64,000 bases of DNA from Welwitschia mirabilis (GCA_051453625.1 JBOZIK010000001.1:285002441-285066440); one strand, 5' to 3'. Numbered from the stretch's first letter, positions 45,910 through 58,050 are shown. The notes: generated from the letters alone by a model not told the origin. Made by a program: numbers and translations.

Positions 45910-47580
45910 GGGGACGCGACCTAGCCAATTTAGGGATTGCACTTGATTTTTCCAGTTAGGTTAGTCACAGATCGCTCAAAGATACAAGGCCTCCTACTAT
46001 TAGTTTGGAATGCCTTCTTTAGATCCAAACTTGCTGCTATTGCAACTTAGACTCCAATTTTGCGAGCACAAGTTTGGAAACAAAGGTTTGAAAGTCACAT
46101 TAAAGCATAGCTTTTTCTACTACTTCTACAAAGTCTTATCCATGCAATAGTGTATCAAGGCCTTTTATAGCATTCTCCTTACCCTAATGGAGAATATTTT
46201 CTTTTCTTCTGTCAACTTACAATAAACAAATGTACAAACTTTCTTTACTACTTTCACTCTTACAATGGGCACATGTACTAATTTTATTTAAACTAGATTT
46301 CCACTATCCTTGTGGATGATTCGCTTTTATTATCTACATGACAGTTGTCATCCTTGAACAGTACTTTGAACAAGCATATGATGTCACGTGTTTTGGTGCT
46401 TTTGTTGCCAATTGTGTTCACGTGGGTTAGGTCTTATAAATGGTCGCTAATGTTGCAAGCTATTTGAGTAGTCATAGCTAGTTTTTTCACGTGAATTCTT
46501 TGGTGAAGAAGGAAATTCTTTGAGCTATAGTTCCCATTGTTCTCTTTCAAGCTTGGGGATCCAATCTGCTCCTTCAATATAAGCTAAGCAACCTTTTCCA
46601 TTGCACTTTTTGTAGGAAGACCAATTGATTACTCTAGGAGCTTCTTCATTTGATAGTTGAGGCAATTTCAAAGGAACATGCTATTGGTGCCGTAGCATTA
46701 GCTTAGTTGCCTACATATGACACTTCCTGCTTAGCTTCTTTACATGCTCTTTCATATCTTCTCACATTTGAAATTTGTCCTCGATTTCTTTCATTATCTA
46801 TTCTTGAAGGGCTTCATTGACTATTTTGATATTTGCACTGAGTGGAGTTTTTTCATCTGCTCTCAATGCATCATTTGAAAACTTTCTTTTACTTTTTCTT
46901 TTGCTTTGCTTTGAGAGCAATAATCCCTTTCTACATCAATCCTTGGATAAATGTATGGGGAATCTAATTAGCCAAGTGAACTATTTGGTATTCCATAAAT
47001 CTAATGTGTGAGACTCGATCTAGAGGCAATGGGCATGGCAATGGTTGCAGATGATAGGGTTTGCCAAGCCCTTCTTATAACCTAATGGGGTATAAGGACA
47101 AAGGTTCTAGAGGATTGAGAGTGTTTTGGATGTTGATACAATGTTCGAGTTCTCCAATTTACAGTGAATATATCAACATACCAAGGGAAGCCAAAGAGAT
47201 TGAGGATTGACATCTTTATACAACAAAGGAAACATGTAGTATTTTACATCTTATGATGAATCACACTTATAATCAGAGAAAAATATATGCAAAGTTGTTG
47301 GAGCGAATGCTTCAAGCAAAGGAATATGGCTAAATTTGAACCACCAAAGTTTGAAGTTTCCCTAGTTTTTCGGGGTGCTCTTAGGTATTCGTTTCGAAGG
47401 GTAGTGTGGTTGTTTTCATGGAGATAAATCCTGTAAAGAATAAAAGACATCTCTCTTAACCATATGGCCAAAGCCACTAGTTAGAATCCATCTCTTCAAC
47501 CTTGTGAATGTGCAGTTAAATCGAGTGTAGACCACTGAAACTCTATCGAGTGATGGGTTGAAAGTGATCTTTGAGTCTTT
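45910..47580 (-). repeat. Inverted repeat H, left copy
   Basis: Complement of 54969-56700. Shared landmarks are the GAGAATGCCATAA...AGGCCT region (about 46150), ACAAACTTTCTTTACTACTTT (about 46230), and the coding stretch RIYLHENNHTTL (47420-47385). The minus frame 47477-47244 is its best-preserved part; the rest has stops. Confidence 0.7.
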
Positions 47581-49082
47581 GACATGTCCTGGAATAGCTT
47601 CTAAGATCTTCTTGCTCCATAAGTACTATTGCTAGAGGTAGTAGTTCATTTGGATGGATTGCTGAACTAAGTGCATGTCAGGATTTCTAGTTCCATCTTG
47701 TTACAAGCAATAACTATTGTGACAAACATTTTTGGAAATCACTAGGTTTCAAACCTAAGACAGAACCAATGTCTTCCTCAAAGGATTTTTGCTTCTTGAA
47801 TGATTTGCTTGATGCCATTTTTCCTTGAAGATTTATGATTGGGCTCTTCCCCTTCTTGCAACAAGTGGGTTGATCGAGATGATCAACAAATTCTCACATA
47901 AGTAGATCTGCCTAAAAAGTTAGATTGATCTTCATTTGCATCCACAAAATGTTCAAGCATATAAACAACATCTATTAGTCACTTTATTTTTTCGACAAAT
48001 CTGATATTTTGAATTCTCCTTTAGAGGGTCAAGGGTGAGAACAATGCTTGTAATAGCGTTAGTTGTGCACTATTTTTTCTGTCATCAAATCTTCAAAGTG
48101 TGATTTTTCCTTCTGAGATTTCTTTAGCAAGCTTTTCTTTCCCTTTCGATGTTGAAGCCATGTGAAATGTGGGCTGCCCTAGTGAATAATACCCTTTACG
48201 TACTGGTTTAATGTATAATCCTCCTAACATTCCTACAAAGGCACTACTGGGATATCTTTTTGGCGATTTATCTACCCTTTACATTAATCTAAATGTTATC
48301 TTTAACATTCACAACATGTTTTTCATTGGGAATTATCACTAACTCAATGACTACTTGTCTGTGATCTTGAAGCTTTCGATATGAAGATATGTAATGAGAA
48401 CAAACTTGCTTTTTCCTATTTTCCTTTAAAAATTCTTGATCCTGCAAATATTAATAAATGCATGGAAAAGTTGTATTGTAATCTTCTTGTTCTACTTGTT
48501 TTCCAACTTCAAGTAGGTTCTGTCAGCCTTCTCGAAATCTAATGCCTTGAGTAAACTTAGTGTTTAAAGACATAGATAAGAGAATGTTGTATGTACATCT
48601 AGAACATATACTACACTATACTAAACCTGGAATTAATTGTACATCTTTGATATCTATGCAAAGCATCAATGCTTTATTTGTATGTTCATCATGCAAGCTC
48701 AATTGAAAATTCAATTGGACGTAACATATGCCATCTTTGTTAGGTTTTCCTTTGAATTGACATATGATTGCATTTGACCATGAAGTATGACTAACATATA
48801 ACAGTGTAACTAAGTATTTAGCTTGAAGCTCATAATTGAACTTAGAATGAATCACTATATTGATTTTTCTTAAATGGATCGAATGATAATCCTTCTGTTT
48901 CCATCTATGGATACCTCCTTTATCAAAGAATGGTAACATCACTGATGGATACCTTCACGTTTGATGGACAAATGAACCTTAAATTGTCTAATGTGTTGAT
49001 TAAATTTTTTTTGGAAACCATTCATTTCATATAAATTAGATCTCTTAATGTCCAAAAAAGGTACTGTACCAATAGTTAAATC
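47581..49082 (-). other. Probable continuation of repeat H, unassigned
   Basis: No match elsewhere in the window. A minus frame at 48942-48616 (GIHRWKQKDYHSIHLRKINI, then LDEHTNKALMLCIDIKDVQL-like) has protein-like composition but no recognised family. It may be upstream coding sequence of repeat H. Confidence 0.35.
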
Positions 49083-49492
49083 ATGCCAGTATTCATTCCA
49101 GTTGGGCACAATAGCTTGCCTTTTGGAGGTCTAATTACAGCTATCCTAGAGAATCATGATTTTGCGGTTCAGAAGGATGAAGAGATGCTTAAGGTACCTA
49201 AACATTTGGGACTGTATTCTCTAAAGAAAATGAACATTCTTTCTGAAGTTATTGGTCCTTCCCCTCCTCCTAAGAAGAAACAACGAACAGAGGAAGGTTC
49301 TAGTTCAGTCTCGCTCCGCAATGAGGATCTGATGAAGGAGAGTTTGGCTATGAATGAGATTGCTCTTCCGGCTCAGAGGACGATAGACAAATTATGCAGG
49401 CACGTAGATCGGATAGTTTTTGGTTTGCTCCTGGTTTAGAGGAAGAAGAGGAGGAGCTTGTTGCTTCTAAGCATGATGGCTCATCATCTTAG
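49083..49492 (+). pseudogene. Third ORF C-terminus of Sirevirus E
   Basis: Truncated at its 5' side. It has SLPFGGLITAILENHDFAVQ, KVPKHLGLYSLKKMNIL, the basic PPPKKKQRTEEGSSS and HVDRIVFGL, then after a one-base shift near 49430 an EEEEEE stretch and a DGSSS end at TAG 49490-49492. All blocks match elements A and B in order. There are no hydrophobic segments long enough for a membrane span. Confidence 0.75.
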
Positions 49493-49955
49493 TCTTCTAT
49501 CCTCTCCTTCTCATTTTGCATGTTGTATCACTCCTCCTCCTATCAATTTTTGTATTGTACATGGTTGTCAAAATTGGTTGTAATCTTCAAGTTTAATGAA
49601 TACAATTTGTTCCTTTTCCTCTTCAAATTGTCTGTGTGTTTGTTTTTTGACTTTTTTTCCAATAATGACAAAGGGGAAGCAGATACACCAGATTTATCTA
49701 ATGTCTTAATGAACTGTCTTGCATATCGAAGCACTTATTTTTCAATTCTATCAATATAACGCTTATTTTTGATATGTCTAATATGATGCACAATTTTTTA
49801 GGCTTTTGATAGAACTCTATTGCACTAAACCATCTGCAAGGACCTTTCATGTGTTATTCATTCATGTAGATTACAGGTTAATTGAGGAGCAAAACTTCAG
49901 GGGGAGGATTCTATTCTCTATCTTGCTAAATCTGAGTACAAAGTTGTCATCATTG
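49493..49955 (+). other. 3' untranslated region of Sirevirus E
   Basis: AT-rich, with AATGACAAAGGGGAAG near 49663 as in A. No gene. Confidence 0.5.
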
Positions 49956-49967
49956 AAAAGGGGGAGA
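49956..49967 (+). other. Polypurine tract of Sirevirus E
   Basis: AAAAGGGGGAGA, one base before the LTR start, identical to that of A. Confidence 0.85.
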
Positions 49968-49968
49968 T

Positions 49969-50765
49969 TGTGGAAGAATCTATCGAAGTGTCTAGTGTTT
50001 CAATGATGTTGAAGGGTAGGCAGTGGCTTCACCAAAATTGTGCAAATCAGAAGTTATGCCATCTGGGACATTCAAGTCATTTCACCAGAACGTTTGACCC
50101 TATACGCGGTTAAATGTATGGGGACATCCGAAGTTTGCAATCGGGACGTCTGACCCTGTATGCAGTTAAATGTATGGGGACATCCTATGTTTGCAATCAG
50201 GTACACAGTTAAATCTATGGGGGCGTCCGAGGCCTGTCATCGGGACGTCCGAACCTGTAAGTGGGAAAAATATATGGGGACGTCCGAGTTCTGCCACCGA
50301 GACGTCCGACCCTATTTTCAGGATTCTAGTGTGGGGACGTCCGAGTTCTAAAATGGGGCATCCGAGACTCTTCTCAGTTTTGACAGGAATTTGATGTTAC
50401 AACCAGGACATCCAGTTCAAAAAGTTGGGACATTCGGCTCCATGAACATTAAAGCGAAATATGAATGTTGTAGCCACCAAACTGACGTTGTTCAATCTTC
50501 TAACGGCTATGGCTATGACACAAACAGCTACGGTTGCACTTCAAATGGCTAGGGCTTTAATCTTGAGGCTCCAATAGCTATCTTATAACCCTTAGCCTAT
50601 AAAAAGCTAGAATCACTTTCTGTAATGGCTAATGCTCCATGATTGTATCGTTCTGAAAAATCAGAGATTTAATTACAATCTGTACTTCACTAAGCTATCA
50701 CTTATAATTGGAGATCTTGTGCTTACTTGCTGGTGTGCTGTGCTAAAGGCATGTACATCGTCAGA
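49969..50765 (+). repeat. Sirevirus E 3' LTR (cut by N gap)
   Basis: Starts TGTGGAAGAATC and is collinear with 52104 onward. Between 50095 and 50400 it has about five tandem units of 55-60 bases, each with two GACGTCC-like motifs separated by about 20 bases. The N gap 50766-50865 removes the end; the sequence after it is unrelated. Confidence 0.8.
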
Positions 50766-50865
50766 NNNNNNNNNNNNNNNNNNNNNNNNNNNNNNNNNNN
50801 NNNNNNNNNNNNNNNNNNNNNNNNNNNNNNNNNNNNNNNNNNNNNNNNNNNNNNNNNNNNNNNNN

Positions 50866-51866
50866 GCTTCCTTAAATGAGTATAATAATTCTTCTGTCAA
50901 GTCAGGTATTCACCTTACAAATTCAAGTCAATCAGATGAAGAAGGGCTTCTTTCAATTTTTAGAGGGCAAAGGGTAAAAGGAATCCTTCCCATACAAATT
51001 AGTGGTTGGTTCATTGTTGTATGCCAAGTTGTGCACATGTCTAGACATTATTGGGTATGTGCTTCCATGCCCAACCCGACGAGTGGGTTTCATGCAAGGA
51101 TTCCAATTTTCCCCCTAAGTCATGGGTTTGGTTGGGATGGCAATAATCCTCACCATTGCTATCAGAGCCATGGTTTTGGCCTAGTTTTGAGTTCTTGTCT
51201 TCCCAGTGGCTTTTTAAATCACATAAGCACTTGATGTGTGGATTGAAGAGGAGATTGTCAAGTATGCACTCCCCAATGCTCAACTAAACAAGTTGTTTCT
51301 ACAGAGGCTCTAATTTCTACATTTACTCATGGCTTTTGATGTGATGATAGTAGGGCCTACAAACATTGCCCATGCAGTGGGAGTGATTGGTAGCTTCATG
51401 AGTAATCTCAGTTGGACTCATGAGCTAGTAGATAAGTGGATATTATGATACTTAAAAAGTATTTAGTTTCACAACTTGTAGTTTGGAGGAGGAAGCTGCC
51501 AAGTGACAGGATATGATGATGTAGATTTTGTTGCTAATGTGGGCACTAGGCATTCCACTATAGGGTATGTTTTTACCCTCGGTGGAGGTATTGGGAGTTG
51601 GTTATCATGACTTCAATCTATGGTAACTTTGTCCATAATAGACTCTGAGTGCGTTGCTTTGACAAGAGCCTACAAAGTAATTTTGCGACTAAGATAATTT
51701 CTTGATTTGTTGGGAAAGAAATACAAGAAATTATAATTTATTTTGTAATAGTCAAAGTGATTTTCACTTAGTTAAAAATCCTACTAATTGTTTAAGACAA
51801 GACATATTGACTTGAGGTTCCACTATGTTCATGAAGTGATTGGAAATGGCGATGTGCAGATCCATG
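50866..51866 (+). pseudogene. Tork-like copia remnant: primer site, RT end and RNase H
   Basis: TGCTATCAGAGC at 51158-51169 is one base from the Met primer site and suggests that an LTR ends just before. After about 150 bases comes the 3' end of RT (NIAHAVGVIGSFMSN, ELVDKWIL) and RNase H (GYDDVDFVANVGTRHSTIGY, VFTLGGGIGSWLS, IIDSECVALTRAYK, TRHIDLRFHYVHEVIGNGDV) with stops. gag to RT palm are deleted. It is cut at 51866 by a minus-strand LTR. This lineage differs from the Sireviruses around it. Confidence 0.7.
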
Positions 51867-52103
51867 TGTTAGGATCGTAAAAACACACCTAGAGGGGTGG
51901 TGAATAGGGTTTTTGAAATTTTACTAAAAATGAAGATAGACTGGATAGATCAAGCAATTACAATAACAGCAAATTAAATATAACACAAAAAGAGATTACC
52001 GGTTTATAGTGGTTCAACTCTCTAAGCCTACTCCACTCATAAGAGGTAGCACGAGCCTTCAGCCTCTTGGTTCCATGAATGTACAAGGTGCAATAGCACA
52101 ACT
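51867..52103 (-). repeat. Truncated Sirevirus LTR end, minus strand
   Basis: Starts (plus) TGTTAGGATCG with TAGAGGGGTGGTGAATAGGG and carries AACCACTATAAA-type sequence complement; this is the R/U5 part only. It meets a plus-strand LTR at 52104, making a head-to-head arrangement whose outer ends TGTTAGGATCG and CGATCCTAACA mirror each other. Confidence 0.7.
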
Positions 52104-53172
52104 TGTGGAAGAACTTATCATTGTGTCCAGTGTTTCAATGATGATGAAGGATAGGCAGTGGCATTACCAAAAATTGTGCAAATCAGAAGCTGTGCCATCC
52201 GGGACATCCAAAGTTTCAGTCGGGACATTCGACCCTATACGCAGCTAAATGTATGGGGACATCCGCAATTTTTAGTGGGGATGTCTGACCCTGTACCCAA
52301 CTAAATGTATGGGGACGTTCGCAATTTGCAGTTGACATGTCCAACCCTGTATGCAGTTAAATGTATGGGGACGTCCGAGGTGTGTCACTGGGACGTCCGA
52401 CCCTGTATACGGAAAGCAAGTATGGGGATGTCCGAATTATAATCTGGAATGTCTGAGACTCTTCTTAGTTTGTCATAGGAATCAGCTGTTACAACCGGGA
52501 CGTCCAGTCGAAAAAGGTGGGACGTCCAGCTCGGTAAACGTTAAAGTAAAATATGAATGTTGCAGCCACTAGAGTGACGCAGATTAATTGTCAAAAGGCT
52601 AGGGCAGCACCACAAATAGCTAGGGTTGCACTTCAAATGGCTAGGGCTTCAATCTTGAGGCTCCAACAACTATCTCGAAACCTTAGCCTATAAAAAATGA
52701 AAGAGGATTCCTATAGTAACTAATGCTCTATGATTGTATTGTACTGAACTTTTAGATTTACTCACAATTTCTACTTTACTAAGTTAGCATTTGTATTTGG
52801 ACCTTTTGTTGTTACTTGCTAATGTGCTGTGCTTAAGGCATCTACACCATCAGACTTTCTTATTCTCATTCTATCTAGTGGCTCTTTGGAGTGAGCCTAT
52901 GCATCCCAAGAGAAAGGATTGCTTGTAACCCTTGGAGAAGGGTATTGTTCTTTGCCCAAGCTGTTAGGTGTTGGTTAAGGGAACCAGGAGGCTGAAAGCA
53001 CGTTGCTACGCCTGTGAGTGGAGTAGGCAAGGTTTACCGAACCACTATAAATCCGATGCATTAGTCATTTGATTTTTCATGTGCTATTTTTGTGTTATTT
53101 TCTTATTAGTGCAAAATCTGACTTTGATTGTCTTTTAGCAATATTTTTTAATTTTCCCTATCGATCCTAACA
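52104..53172 (+). repeat. Sirevirus LTR (E family), full length
   Basis: TGTGGAAGAAC to CTATCGATCCTAACA, 1069 bases. No polypurine tract before it and no primer site after it. The GACGTCC motif array is at 52195-52530. The frames at 52009-52572 only read through these motifs. Confidence 0.8.
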
Positions 53173-53537
53173 CTGGTTGGTTTCTTGCGAGTGACATCAT
53201 TCTTAATGCTCCTTTGTGATCTTTCATGCATATTTGTTGTTTTCACAGCTCTTACTTTGTTGCTTTCACTAGACTATATATTTGCCATGATTATTTTATA
53301 ATTGTTGGCACATACACTCATTATAGCATATTGGATATTTCATGAGATGTTTTTACCATGGTCTTAATCATTAAATTTTCAGTGCACTCATGCTCTAATT
53401 AGTCAATGTTATATTTTCATGCTAGATATTGTAATAGCTCTGTTTTATGCCTAAATTTGTGATATCTTAACTATAGTTGTCAAGCTTGCAATAACAGGAT
53501 TTGCCAAGTTTTGGACATCATCAAAAAGGGGAAGAAT
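53173..53537 (+). other. 3' internal end of Sirevirus D
   Basis: AT-rich untranslated end with GGACATCATCAAAAAGGGGA leading into a polypurine tract at 53523-53536. No ORF. The upstream part of D is missing. Confidence 0.55.
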
Positions 53538-54968
53538 TGATGGCAAAATCCCAGTTTTGATGATGCCACTTGTCAAATGCAATGTGCTTTATGTGTAGAC
53601 AGGGTATTAAAGACATCTCTCGAAGTGATAGGACACTTCAAATGTAACAAAGATCACCGTTAGCAAAAACCAATTTCTAAGGCACTTAACAAGGTTTGCA
53701 TGAGAGACTCACAATGCTACAAGGCCAAAGATGATCCAGTTCAGAGCTGATAAAGTTTGGGCAAGGTTGGCAATAGACGTCTATGAAGTGGAAGACATCT
53801 ATGCCTAATAGATGTCTCCAAACAGGAAGACGTCTATGCTGAATTGAACCTGCAACTGAAGAAAGATATTCGTCATCCAAAAGACATCTATACTAAATGC
53901 ACTGATGGAAGACATCTAACAGGGAAAATGTCCATGTTGAAATAGATGACAAAAATTAATATGTGCCAGAAGGATGACAATGATGGATTATTCATTTTCT
54001 AGGGGACTAGGCAAGTTCTGTATGCTGAATTCTTGATGCTATAGGGTCAGAAAAACATAAGTTTGAAGCTATTTGAAATATAGGCAAGTTTACTGTAAAC
54101 GTCTATCTCATGGAAGATGTCTTCCTGTGAAGGATGTCCATCACAGTGCAGACGTCCATCCCGAAGATTGACACAATGAAAAAATAACCATTGGACAACA
54201 AAAATAGTCATTTATAGGCGTTGGACAGCATCCAATTTAATTCAGAAAGTCAGATCTCTCAGTTAACGAACAAGAATACTTCAAGTACACATAAGGCACA
54301 AAGCAACTTATTTGGAAAATGCTTTGATGAGAAATACACATATTGAAATCATTTGAAACTAACTGATAGGTATTATTACTGAAGACATCTTGTGATCTAT
54401 GCTCATCCATTGCTACGACCTTACTATTTGATTCTATTGGGTGACTACATCAAAGGAGAAGTCAAGCTACTACACATGTCACATCATTTTCAGGTTTGTT
54501 CTTCCTTGATTTTGAGTTCTTGGGACTTCATTGTTAGACTATTTGATTTGTAGAATCTCTTATTTGCAGTCTATATATCTTTTATTTCTCTCTTATTAGG
54601 CCCCCTTGCTTAGAGGGGTTCTAAAGTGTAAGGCAACCCTTGCATGTGTGTGCTCATTGAGATTTGACAAATGCTTGAGACTACTTTTGGCTATTGATCT
54701 ATTATAGTCCCTGAGGGTAAGAGAGTGCTGCCTTGCGAGGGGCATCTCAGTTTTATGTAGGATTCATGGTTCACCAAAACCACTATTTTTGTAGGTTAAG
54801 GATATACAGAGGTGTAAAAGAAAGCTACCCTTTGTATGTGGACATCCCCAAGTTAGGGAACCACGTAAATTAGTAAGGTTTCTATTTGAGAATTTTGTTT
54901 GTAGGTTATCTAAGATTTTATTAATTGAACTCATTCACCCCTGCCCTTTGAGTTTGACTATCCCTAGA
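53538..54968 (+). repeat. Sirevirus D 3' LTR
   Basis: Starts TGATGGCAAAATCCC. It has a different palindrome array, AGACGTCTATG/AGACATCTATG, at about 53775-54165. The end is set by where repeat H resumes (AGACTCAAAGAT at 54969); the tail CATTCACCCCTGCCCTTTGAG resembles the family tail. About 1.43 kb. Confidence 0.65.
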
Positions 54969-56700
54969 CTCAAAGATAACTTTCAACCCATTACTCCATG
55001 GAGTTTCGATGGTCCAAAGTCCAAACTTGATTTCACTACACACCCACAACTTTGAAGAGGTCGATTCTAACTCACAACTCAAGCCATTATGGTTAAGCAC
55101 TATGCCTTTTATTCTTTATAGGATTTATCTGCACGAAAACAACCATACCACCCTCTGAAGCAAATATATAGGAGCACCCCTAAAGAATTGGGGAAATTTC
55201 CAACGTTGGTGGTCCGAATTCAACCACGCTCCTTCACTTGAAGAACTCATACCAGCAACTTCACACATATTTTTCTTTGATTTCAAATGTGATTTTCTGG
55301 AAGATGTAAAATATTATCTATGTCCTCGTGGTCATTGTCGATGGGATTCTTATTGAAACATAGGACGTGTCCCATATTACATGTTTCCCTTGCTGTATAA
55401 AGACACCAATCCTTGATCTCTCTCTAACGTCACTTGGTGTATTGATATATTCACTGCAAATTCTAGACAACTAGAATACTTCACCAACCTACAAAATACA
55501 CTCAATCCTATAGAACCTCTATCCTTCTATCCCGATAGGTTAAGAGAATGGCTTAGCAAACCTTATCGTCTACAAACATTACCATGCCCATTACCCACGA
55601 ATCCAGTTCCATACATTAGATTTATAAAATATCTAGAAGATCACTTGGCTAATTGGATTCCCCATACACTCTCCCCAGGAACTGTTCTAGAAAAGGATTA
55701 TTGCTCTGAAAGCATAGCAGAACAAAAAGCAAAAAAAAATTTTCAAAATGTTGCCTTGAGAGCAAAAGGAAAAATTCCATTCGGAACACATACCAGAACA
55801 GTCAACGAATCCATTCAAGAGTAGATAATGAAAGAAATCAAGGATGAATTTCAAATGTGGGAAAATATGAAAAAGCATGTAAAAAAGCTAAGCAGGAAGT
55901 AAGGCAACTAAGCTAATGCTGCAAAACCAATAGCAAGGTCCTCCGGAATCGCTTCAGCTATCAAATGGAGAAGCTCCCATAGTAATCAATTGGCTTCCCT
56001 ACAAAAAGTGCAACAAAAAAGGCTACTTAACCTATATTGAAGGAGCAGCTTGGAGCCCCAAGCTTGAACGAAAACTACAGGAATGATAGCTTAAGAAATT
56101 TCCTTTATCACCAAAGAATTTAGGTGACAAAACTGGTTACAACTACTTGAAAAGCCTATGTTGTCAGCAATAGCTCGTAACACCTACACCAACTGCATCC
56201 ACCCGACGACAAAAGCACCACACACGAGTCATCATATGCTCACCCAAGAGTACTATTCAAGGATGACAACTATCATTCACATAATAAAAGCTATTCATTG
56301 ACAATGATAGTGGGAACCTGCTTTAAATATTGTAAAAGTAGTAAAGAAAGTTTGTACATGCATCTATTGTAAATTGAAAGAAGAAAAGAAAAGATTCTCC
56401 ATTAGGGTAAGGAGAATGCCATAAGAGGCCTCAAGCCTTTATTGTATGGAAAAGACTTTGTGGAGGTAATAAAAAAGAGTGTTGTGCTTTAGTGCAAGTT
56501 TTAGACTTGTGTTTCCAAACTTGCGTTTACAAAATTGGAGTCTGGATTCAGTAGCAGCTAGTGTAGATCTAGAGTAGGCATGTTGAACTAACAGTAGAAG
56601 GCCTTGTATTTTTAAGTAATCCTTGAATGACCTAACCAAAAAAAAATCAATTACAAGCCCTCAATTGGCTAGTTTGCATTCCCTCTGGGCAAACAACTAG
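54969..56700 (+). repeat. Inverted repeat H, right copy
   Basis: Complement of 45910-47580. The better-preserved copy: it holds the coding stretch described separately (about 55080-56050) and a non-coding end with TAGGGTAAGGAGAATGCC near 56403. Confidence 0.7.
55080..56050 (+). pseudogene. Unrecognised ORF of repeat H, broken
   Basis: Pieces in plus frames: RIYLHENNHTTL, NWGNFQRWWSEFNHAPSLEE, SHIFFFDFKCDFLEDVKYYL, then YPDRLREWLSKPYRLQTLPC and IRFIKYLEDHLANWIPHTLS, and a charged, probably helical end (IMKEIKDEFQMWENMKKHVK). At least three in-frame stops. It resembles the style of large retroelement accessory ORFs in plants, but I cannot name a family. The presence of a second copy shows it belongs to a mobile or duplicated repeat. 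Confidence 0.5.
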
Positions 56701-57832
56701 ATGCCTAAATAATAATAAGTCATAATAATGATAATAATTGAATATAAATTGTGCAATTAAAGCATTTCCAAAATAAGTGACAATTTTACTTGAAACACTA
56801 TGAGGTCATGAAACAATGCATGTTACTCTCTATTAGAGTGCTCTATGATTCAAGAAAAAGATGTATGATTAAATTATATAAAGATTCTTCATTGAAGAAT
56901 TTCAAAATATAGTTAAATTTTCACAACATAAACTGCCTAGCTTTAGGTCATTCTTTGAATTGTCAACCACAAACCTCCTGGATTTCAGTCTAGGTATTTG
57001 TGTATACATCTCTAGGTTTTCTACCACCTAGACTCTTTGGATTGGATGCATAATGAATAGACAAAAGATGTTAACCAAACAAATTAATTGCAAATCATCG
57101 TTGTTATTATCCAAATGTTTCTATATTAAGGGTTTAATATGCATGTAGTTGGCATGTAATTAATATGAGTTTGGTTGTTCATCTTTTGTGAAAAATGTTA
57201 AAAAATAGAATTAGACATTATATTGTAAAGATCTAAATATTTACAAAAGAAAATAGTATACCTTGCATAGAGATATAAACATACCAATATCTAATAAGAC
57301 CTATCGTAGGTGGAAAAATAAACAAGTTTGTCGATGAGATTACTTTATCTTAGAAATGAATAGGTTGCCCCTTTTGCCTTCTAACAAGTTCACATTACCT
57401 CATCTACAAAAGCATTATGAGTCTTTCCCCATCAACCACATAGAAAACCTTTAGTAACTTGCAAATGGAATAAAAATCTTGATTAGCTGTTTTGCACTTC
57501 ACACTACAACTGAATCTAGATTAATGAATATGTCACAAAATATGTGATATATTAGTGGAAATAAGAAAAGGAATTAAAATCTTCAATGAAAAATCTACTT
57601 CCTTGATGAGACTTTAAACCAAAATTTTCCTATCAACACAATACAAATGAAAGTGGTGGAGTAGGTATCTATCAAGGATTCATTCAACTCCTGCATGTTA
57701 TCTAATAGAATGTTTTCTTGTACACCATGTATTCTATAAGGCATGTGTATATGTCTGCCTTTAGAAGTGGAAAAACAATGATGTAGATGGGTGCGTATAT
57801 ACAAATTAGTATAAATACTTAGTTGCTTACCT
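56701..57832. other. AT-rich spacer
   Basis: No gene, RNA or clear repeat seen. Confidence 0.5.
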
Positions 57833-57833
57833 C

Positions 57834-57892
<59 letters not shown>
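57833..57892. repeat. Compound microsatellite (TC)n(AC)n
   Basis: About 10 TC units followed by about 20 AC units. The minus-strand frame 57888-57595 (MCVCVCV...) is only a reading of it. Confidence 0.95.
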
Positions 57893-57893
<1 letters not shown>

Positions 57894-57949
57894 TACCTTT
57901 TTCCTTCTTTTTTTATTTTTTTTCTTTTAAGAAGGTAGTTCATGGAAGG

Positions 57950-58050
57950 AAGCATGTTGCACTCCCTACGGTCATTGGGTTACTTGACCAGATAGAAACC
58001 CATAGTGGCCCCCAACCAGCAAAGGCCACTCAATGGGTTTGCATCCATCC
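57950..58050 (-). mobile_element. SINE copy, 3' part only
   Basis: The minus strand matches the 3' half of the SINE at 63603-63842 (for example CCCATTGAG...GGGGCC and AACCCAATGACCGTAGGGAG against AACCAATGATCGTGGTAC). The tRNA-like head is missing. The microsatellite at 57833 lies about 60 bases beyond its tail. Confidence 0.55.

Noticed and set aside
57595-57888. Minus-strand frame starting with alternating Cys-Val
   Set aside because: Produced by the (AC)n and (TC)n microsatellite; no domain after it.
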